From positions 169,411 through 233,410 of the forward strand of contig QXVZ01008153.1 in the NCBI GenBank assembly GCA_008931825.1: a stretch of DNA of 64,000 bases, given 5' to 3'. This document shows positions 40,901 through 49,900 of this stretch, one piece after another (within the stretch, counting starts at the first letter, position 1; every line of letters starts with the position of its first letter). The position numbers and the translations under genes are program-made. Below the pieces are notes generated by a model that did not search any database, was not told the DNA's origin, and saw only the letters and a list, made by a program, of their open reading frames with translations. This DNA comes from Phallusia fumigata. Lineage: Eukaryota > Chordata > Ascidiacea > Phlebobranchia > Ascidiidae.

Positions 40901-43900
40901 CACCGCCAATCCTTATTCAAATAGAACACATTTGGGACTGTTTCTTTTAAATTTTTCAGCCTTGACATTGTAACGAATTTAAGTGGTAGGACAGAATTAG
41001 AACATGTGACTTTTTGCCCGCAAGACGGGCCACATCTACTCGACCATCTCAGCGGTTTATCACATGTTCTGAGCTCGGAACTTGATATCAGCAGCTAAGC
41101 TCCTAATGCACATCGAGTTGTCGTATCTCGGTGCAATAGGTTTAAGGTGACGCTTGATAAGTATTGAACATATTGTGAACAAGCTGCTTTGACGGGAGTA
41201 GTGCTGAATATTTTGACACCAAACCGGTGGTGCAGTGCATTAAATTCCCAGTGGCATTTTAAGTTCCTATTTTCGTCTCGCTTAAAGTTGTTTTTCCTGA
41301 TATTCATTTACCAGTTGAGGCGGTTAAAGTTTCTCTTTTACTTGTGTCACATGAAACTTCCGCCAGGGCCGCATAGACAACCAATTTGTTCGTAGAAAAT
41401 GAATTGGTTGTTAAGGCGGATGCTTATGGTTTCATTGGCTGTAAACATTCAATGTAAAGATGATGATGCTCATTAATTTTGTCAACCGCCCTGCAAAGAT
41501 ACTTTGTTTAACGTGAAACCTTCCAAACCCAAAGTTTGTTGTGAATCCTGCACACAAAGATCGCTTGTTTCCTGAGTCAATTGCTTCCTGTTGTTTCGGC
41601 AACCACCCCGACGCTGTGGATTAGTTGCGTCCGGCACAGTGGAGCATCGTAAAGCGACGCAGGATGTCCTGTGGTTATCACCTAAGATCTTATCAGTCAC
41701 TTGTTATGCTTGCACATCTGATTTGCAGTTATGAGAAATTCGCGACCCTGAAGAACTGCAGACATGGCACAACACAACACTGTCAGTCGGGGAAATTGCC
41801 TGTAACGAGGCCTCAGAAGTGAATAAGTTTCCGCTAAGGCTTTCAGACTCTTGAACCAGGATCCCCGAACTGGTAATTGGGCCATAAACTTGTTGACCAT
41901 GGCCGTATATGGACAGTATCTTGTCTTCTGGTTCCCCAGCCAAGTAATGTCTATCGCGATATTTTTATAAAATGTTAGCGGAACTCTACGGCGGCCCACA
42001 CAAATATGAATATTTCTCATAACTGTCGCTGGAAGCAGCGGCATGCCTCGCGTTGCTTTCAATAATGGCGTCATCTGTGGCTCAACGAAAGCCGTGTTTC
42101 CAATATGGGTTTGTGGGGGCGTTTCCATTGAAACATGTCATGTTTTTGAGACATTTGGCGTCACTTGTTTTGCTGGACTTTTAGCCAATAAATAACAACT
42201 TTCTACACACGTTGACACGTCATTGGCAAGTATATCTCTAGTACCTCGTAAATTGTTTAATCTGTTTGGTTTAAGTTGGACAAAAGCAATTATTATGATG
42301 TATTAAGGAAAATACTTACTTGCATTTCCAGTTTATGGGATTTTTCATTTTGTACCAGACCAAATAAAAATGTACGATTATAGGTCATAATTTTCGGTTC
42401 TCCACATTTCGTTTATCATTTTGACCATGTTAGCTTAATTTGACAAGGCCCGAAAATACATGGAAGTGAGCTTTAAATCTTCCGAACGTCTATTCCAAAC
42501 AAGCGAACCCACTCTCCTATATTGCTCGGTGCAACTTATCGTCTGGGTTTCCGAAATCAGGTGTAGCTTTCTAGTTTCCTGGTTAAAAATAACAACGTAC
42601 GACGTTAAACCATCGCAAACGCGCTGCGATTGCTTCATTGCTTCCTGTGTGAGCAAACACAAACAATCTCTATTGTACGTTGCGCGGTTTGTCCTTATTA
42701 GCTTCGCTGTGTAGCATTACCTTTACACATGGTAAACTTGTGACCTTACAAAGTGCCCCGGGTTGTTTTATGACAACAGTTAGTTGCCGAGACGGAATGC
42801 ACTCGCTACCGTTTCAACTTAAAGGGGTTAAAAGGATAATCCCAGCTTAAAACCCTGCTAAACTTTGCTTTGGGTCTGCCAACGGGGAATTCTGCATCCT
42901 TGCATACATGAGTCCAAGTGCTGGACCAGGAAAATGAGTAAATTAAATCAGAGTGCCACCTTTAATTTGCAAACACGTTTAAGTAATAGTATAGCTTGCT
43001 CTGAACAAATCAGATATATCATGTCAGAAAATTAACCTCAAGACTAGATTCGGGGGCAAGTATGACGTAGCTATGTCAGTCTTCGAAGTTTGTCACGTGA
43101 ATGATGAATCATATCCCATTGACCACCCGCGTATCGTTTGCATATAATCGCATAATATCGATGTTTCGGGGATCGGTATCGATTTCCGTTGGTATCGTGG
43201 TTGATTGAGACGATACAACCTTGTTTTTCCGCTCGCGAATCGATCACAAGCATTTTGACAGCCCGGGTGTGAATTAACCTTTGCTTCGTCAAACAACATC
43301 CCGGTTTCGATGAATCCATCCTCACTTTGACGTCAGTTCTGTTTCAACAGTGATTTCAAATCATGTTGTTTCCACCCAAGAGGTGTTTACCACACCCACG
43401 TGGCGGAGGGTTTGACAATAACACATTTACTCAGAGTACAGGATTCATTTTGAAAATGTATGTCTGTTGTCCAAAAGACATAACGCTGAACCAGAGCTCG
43501 CTGTTTAGATATATTTTCATTAGTTTATGCATGGGCTCGAAGAAAATTCTTTTAGAAGGATAAAAAGAAACATTTAGGGCCCCAATACTTTATTAGTGTG
43601 CTTCTGGGCCTAAATACATTTAAATGATTACAATAAGCAGATTTTGGTCCACTAACAGACTATGACCTTTAACGATCGCTGTTTTTGCTTGGTAAAGTTT
43701 TAGGGACGGAAACAAGATTTCAAGAAACAAAATCAAATCATTGGGACGTACATTTCGGCTAGTCACGACATCGTCCGTTCCTGTAAAACGCGAAACATAT
43801 TTGCAAACATTTCATAACACGTTCCTTTGGTCATGGACCCACTCAATACCTCTGAGTCCCCAGAGCAATATAATTGCCGGACCCCTTTTCTTAAAAGCCC

Positions 43901-46900
43901 CCTGCAGTAATAAATTCAAACGTTTAGTATTTACCAAATGATTAGGCAACTTTCTGTGCACATTGGCAACGACACGCAAAACTTGTCTTTACCATCGTCG
44001 AATGTGCATGTTGTTGTGGTTCTAGCGTTTGCCGAAATGCTTTTGGCCTTCACTTGTCCAAATGTTACAGCCTTGTAACGTCACAAACTACGTCCGCTTC
44101 CCCCGGAAGTCATTCGTGACATCAAAGGTTTGGTTTCCTACCGGTAATAACATCCGGCGAATTGATTGAAAATGGTAAAAATTGCCGGTAATTGCCATAA
44201 TTGAATGTAGGTTTTGCCGGGCTTTGGTTTTGAGGGTGGATTTTTATCTGTTGTGCTTGGAATTTTATACTTGCTGGTTACAGTTCAAAATTTGTAAACA
44301 CACTTTAGATGCGCAAGTTTCTTCGCTTGCAATATTGTCGAAAACAGGAAGGGATTGGCAACTGATATGAAACTATCCACAATCTTATAAACTTGATTTT
44401 GACTTTTTTAGAAACTTGGCCTGTGTGATTTGTAGCTTGTAATGCGCAGATTATTTGCTCTATTAGTTTGAAAATCAAACTAAACTTCAATGAGAAGATA
44501 CAAGCGGCCAGCACTTGTGTGTAAAACATTGTAAACATTTCCTATTGAGACTATTTAAACCGTGAATTGTCTACCAAACCAAATTCATTGTTCAACACAC
44601 CCAAACCAAGTGTGGCAAAAGGGAGTGATTACACACAGTAGACAAGGGATAGGTTTCTTCTTGTCTCGTGTACTCTGATCTGCAAATCGTGCACGATAAA
44701 CTGAGTGCCCAGTGCGTTTCGGTGTCCGATTATGTGATAGACCTTAAAGTGCAAAACTGATTCGATTTAACGACTTTAGGGGGTTCGGGCTTTGTGATCT
44801 GCTGCGGTAAACTAGGAGGAACTCATTTAACATTGTTCTGCTGTTCTTTTTAGGCTGCGATTGTGAATTGGTGTAGTTTGAACTTAGATCAAAGGAAGAT
44901 TTATGAATTTTCATTCTGCAAGTTCTTTTTCTGTCCGAGATTCTGTTATGGCTTGTTTCAAAACGGGTTTAAAGGCTTCACATAGAAATGAAAACTAAAA
45001 TTATTTGGTGAAAGAGTCAAAAAAAAGATTTTCTCTTTGTTTTAACGCGGATGTTTTACTCCGTTTTTCGATGCAAACCTATTTGAACCGCAGCATCTGT
45101 CCGAAACAGTTTTGCAAAACGAAACATTTGCATAAAAGTTGCACAGAACCCGCCGTTGCCGCTTCTGCTTTGCAACGCCGCAGGTGTGAAGTCGCTTCAC
45201 AACTTTTCTTCGCTGCTGAGTTTGCACGTCACGGCGCCACTTCGCGCTATTGCAAATTACCAAACAGACCCCGCATGTTATTGTCGGGTTACGGCGGTTG
45301 ACCAGGAAGTACTCCTCAGCACCAAGGAAATTTCGCTAATGGCCCCACCGTGCTCTCGTCCTGCAGCCAAATGCGTTTGCCGGCTTAACAAGTGATCCGT
45401 TATACCAACCGCAACTGTTGCCCCGACAACCGTCGCAGCTCACCTGATGACGTCACAGCGTTTTACGGTCTTTAAAACTTTTTTCGGGCCGTTAAACGTC
45501 TTTCAGCGCTTCCAATCACCAACCATTATACGCAAACCACCATTGCGGCCTTTTAGGCTTTTGCTCCTTTCTAATGTGCGACATGCGATATTTCGTCACG
45601 TGACCCCGGGTCAAACAGATGTCAGTGCTAAGTTGGTGTTTGAACGCATCCATTGGTTAGAGGTTCGTTCCTGGCCTGGTTTACCAAGTTTGTTATTGCA
45701 ACTTTAGCATACGGAACTCAATACAAATGAGGTACAATTCTTCCGTCGTGAGGTAACTTTTTTGCATTTTTTTGGTTTGTTGGAACTTTAGCAAACTGTC
45801 TGTAGATTCCTCAAAGATGACGTCGCCACATCCGTGTGTATTACTTGACGTTTTAACTCTATAGTTTCTTATATATTGACTTTTCAAAAACGACATTTTT
45901 TAATCAACAAACGTTCAATAAATCTATTTTATAGTTTTTTCACACATTCAGCAATATTTACCTGAATCAAGTATAAAAAGCGGCTTTCTAGTGAACAATA
46001 TTGCGCCTTTGTCTCAATTATCACTAGTTCAACACCGAATTTATACGAAACGGTGTCAGTCTAGCTCTTGTCTTATATGTTTTAAAAAGCGACTAATAAC
46101 CCCACGTCTGCTCAGGCGGGAACACCCTTACGAGACTATCGCGTACGACTCAAGTGGTGTGAAGATTGTGGGTCGACTCAAGCCTCCTCCAAGTCCAATT
46201 CAAATTAAACGTCAATCAAAGAGCGAAGGTTGGTAGTGCTGGATACGTTGTTTTCACTTGGTTGTTTGTTTTTCTTGTCCTTTATGCAAAACCATACCTA
46301 AATGCGTTATGCTTAGAGTAAGGCATCTCCCAAAATACCTGCCTCATTACAGTTCGGTTGGATCATTTAAAATTTGTTTTAGTCTCGATATTTTGAAGTT
46401 AATAGCTTTCATTTGGGTCAACCCATCGGGTTCCTCTGGGTTGGAGCAGTGCCTCTAATTTTTCCTGTTCGAGAAAATACAAGTAACCGAGACAGGATTA
46501 GTACCCACAACCTTGCGCAAGGCAGTAGTGCTAGCCATTCGGCCACCTAGAACAACAAGGGTGTAGATTAGTGGTCGTCAAACTGTGGACCGCAAAGCAC
46601 TTTTTCGTGGGTCGTGCAAACCTTGCTTTTGTGGGCCGCGTGGAATATGGGATCTGGACCCTGATGCGGTCGCGGGGCCAAAATGTAGAGTCGTATACCT
46701 AATTTTATGAAATAAACTTGCCTTAGTAATCTCGTATTATAGTGTGTACGGAAAAAGCAAACTTTCATGCTGTGTGGGACTCCAGGGATTAAAACTTTTT
46801 TCGCTGCGTAAACAGACATTTGCTTGACGTAATTACTAAGTTTCATCTGCAGACGTCACCATCTTTCCTTTTAACCCTGACCAACCAAACTACGAGGACA

Positions 46901-49900
46901 TTGACGTTAAGCCTCGTTCCGAAACCACCCGAGCAATTCCGAAAATTCCCGAACCCTCAATAAACAAAAACACAGAGCCAAAGCTTCTACCAAAACCTGG
47001 TAACATAGGAATTGCCTCGCGTTCTTCAATGTGTGTAAACCCGACTTCAACGACCGAGCCCTCGCCGTACCTTCAGCGGACTTGGAGCGCTCCAAACACC
47101 GCCACCTTGGATGTTCGTCCCCGAAGCAGAGAGGCACCTGAGAGTCCTCAACAGAAGAGTTCGAGAAGCAAAGCGCTGTCTCCCAAACTTCGTTTGTCCA
47201 AAAACAAAGTAAGTTTGCACTTTGTATTGTCTGTTGTTTGGTTATTCAGATGTTGCGTCAACACCGAGTTTAGGGCAGTGTTCCCAACCAGCAGGGTACC
47301 GCGGTACAATGGGATGCCGTTTGCAAGGCTCAAGGGTGCCGCGACCAATTTACTAGAATTACTTTTTCATTCAATTGAGTCTTACCAGGTATAACGGTAA
47401 ATAACGCTTGCGAAATAGACCGACTTAACTGATGTCTACACCTTACAAATAAAATGCAAAATAACAGTGTACTTTATATTGTTGTTTTTGTAGTTGCCGT
47501 GTTTTATAAGTTTCAGGCAAAGGGCGCCGCAGAAAAAAAGTGGGAGACCACTGGTATAGGTTGTAACCCGACCACTTCTTTAACCATAACTTTGTATCCT
47601 GCCGTGGGCCTCAAATACTGCACCGCCTTTATTGATTTTGAAAACAGCCATAACACCATTGCCAGTATAAATTTTGGTCTACAACAAGTAAATCACTCGA
47701 AAAAAAATAGAGAAACTTGTTCTCCCGTTTTTGCATTTTTACCACACTTAAACTGATACAGTGCCAAGTTTGATCCTTAACTTGTGGGCGTATTCCTTTA
47801 AATCAACTGAAGCTTTGATACCGCACTTCCTTCCCTAAAAATACACATAGTTGTTTAAGTGTAAACACTAGATTCAATCGCTCTGTACGTCATCAACCAC
47901 CGTGATTGGATTACAATTAAAGGTTTAGTGGAACTTGGCTGACTTTAAGGGCAACGCATTGCCAGAGGTTTTGGGTTTGGGGTCTTTGTGTCTCATTTAC
48001 CAATTTTCAAACCGCGTGGCGTTTTTGTGGTTTGCACGTGGCCTTTGTTGATTAGACAGCTTCTGGATGATAAATCTTCCAGTGTGGAGAGTGGGTTGTG
48101 CGCTCGTTATGGGAAACGTTATAAGGCTGTTTGCTTAAAAATTTGCGGCGCTTAAAATGCGATTAACCGAAAAAAAAGGGTCAAAACCTATTTTAAATTT
48201 GGCGCTTGGAACTTTTCGTTCCGAAGATGCAGATTTCTGCCAAGCCTTGATGTTCCAAGAAGGTTTTTTTTGAAAACTTTTGCTTGCTCAAGTATGCGGC
48301 AAAATTGTGTTGGCAGTAATTAAATGCCAGCTTTAGCCTCCAGTCAGGCGTGTTAGCACCCAAAATCCTGCAGTTAAGGTTTGACTCAATAAAATACACC
48401 AACATACTTTGGATTAGTGGCGGATGTCGATAGTTTGAAATTATTAAAAAGGTTTAACTAACTCCGGTTTAAAATAACATAAACCTATCATCAAGCAGTT
48501 TATAGTTTACTTACAAGCAATCAAAAAATCTCAGATATGTACATCACTATACACTGTTTTTATGATCAAGAAAATGGGATTTCATAACACTGATATTCGT
48601 AAATGCATGTATTTTTACTGTCCACGATGTAAATTTTTAATTGACGGTTTCTCAAGCTGTGTGTGTGGTCATCTAAACTAAAATCCCCATCTGCTTAACG
48701 TAAGTCATACTGCCCCAGCCTTAAGGGAAAAAAATCCACTTAAACCATGCATTTCACGTCATGCCGGATTTACTGTTTCAAACCTGGTGTTTTGTACTGC
48801 TTTGTCCGTAAATCGTAGTACCATGGGTGGCATATATTACTGTGCCTGTCTTTGGTTGGCGCATTTGGATCAGTATGATACTTTAATAGTTGATGCAAGC
48901 GTCTATAGACTGTTTTTTTTTTCAATTCAATTTCAGTGTTTAAAAGTCAGAAAATTGTAAGTGCGCGCACATTCGTTGCAAATTTTGTAAACACTTGTCA
49001 TTTTTCGCATTTTATACAAATTTATCATTTTTTCAACACATGCGGCCACCAACCAAAATTTACGAGTTAAGTTAATCCCCTTACCAGCTATTTGCGCGTC
49101 CCTACCAAAATATTTGCCCGCACATTCACCACTTCAAACGCCCGCCGCTGTTTACAGATTAAAGCTCGCATTGCTGAGGTGATTGAACGCAAGGAGGAAC
49201 TGATCGGCGAGTTGTCGAAGAAGAACGAGGCTAATCCGAACTGTCCACAGCTCAGGTAAGTGACCATGTATCAATTACTGGACATCACACGTTACCTCGG
49301 GTGTCCACTCCAATTTTCCCACCTTTTAAATTGTCCCGTTCCCACCTTTGTTGTTTTGGGGTTCATTTGGACACACGTACGACTGTTTAGGGATAAGAGA
49401 AACTGATACGTTTTTGCGTGTTTGAAGTGGTTAAAAGCGTGGTTAAATGCGCCCAGATATTAGTTGATTGCTAGGGAAAAGCGATTTTACGATTCATACC
49501 GTTTATACTTTGTGAAATTGGGTCTTTGAATGTTAAAAGACATGTTTGTTTGATAATTTGCTTAAATCCGAACCTGTGTGCGAAATAAATACTGTGTTTG
49601 TTCGAACGTAATCGAAGGAATGTAAAATCTGGTTATGATTTTGAGATGTCACAAGTGTTTGAAACGAAAACAATCCCATGTCTTACGGACAATTTAATGC
49701 AAGAATAAAACATGACTGCCAGAGAGTTTATGTTTTGTTAATACATAGTAATACAAATCCTACAAAAAATTGCTGCTGTCTTCATCTGCGCAATACGATT
49801 GCATTAGAATGTGTTCACTACATTCATGACATCTCTGGCGGTTTTAAATTGGGCTAACTTTCAAGTACGTGTCTTGTGTTTAAAGCAGTTCGCCAGAAAA

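Noticed and set aside
46569-46690. TAGTGGTCGTCAAACTGTGG, like the left end of a hAT MITE
   Set aside because: No matching right end or target duplication found; left unlisted.
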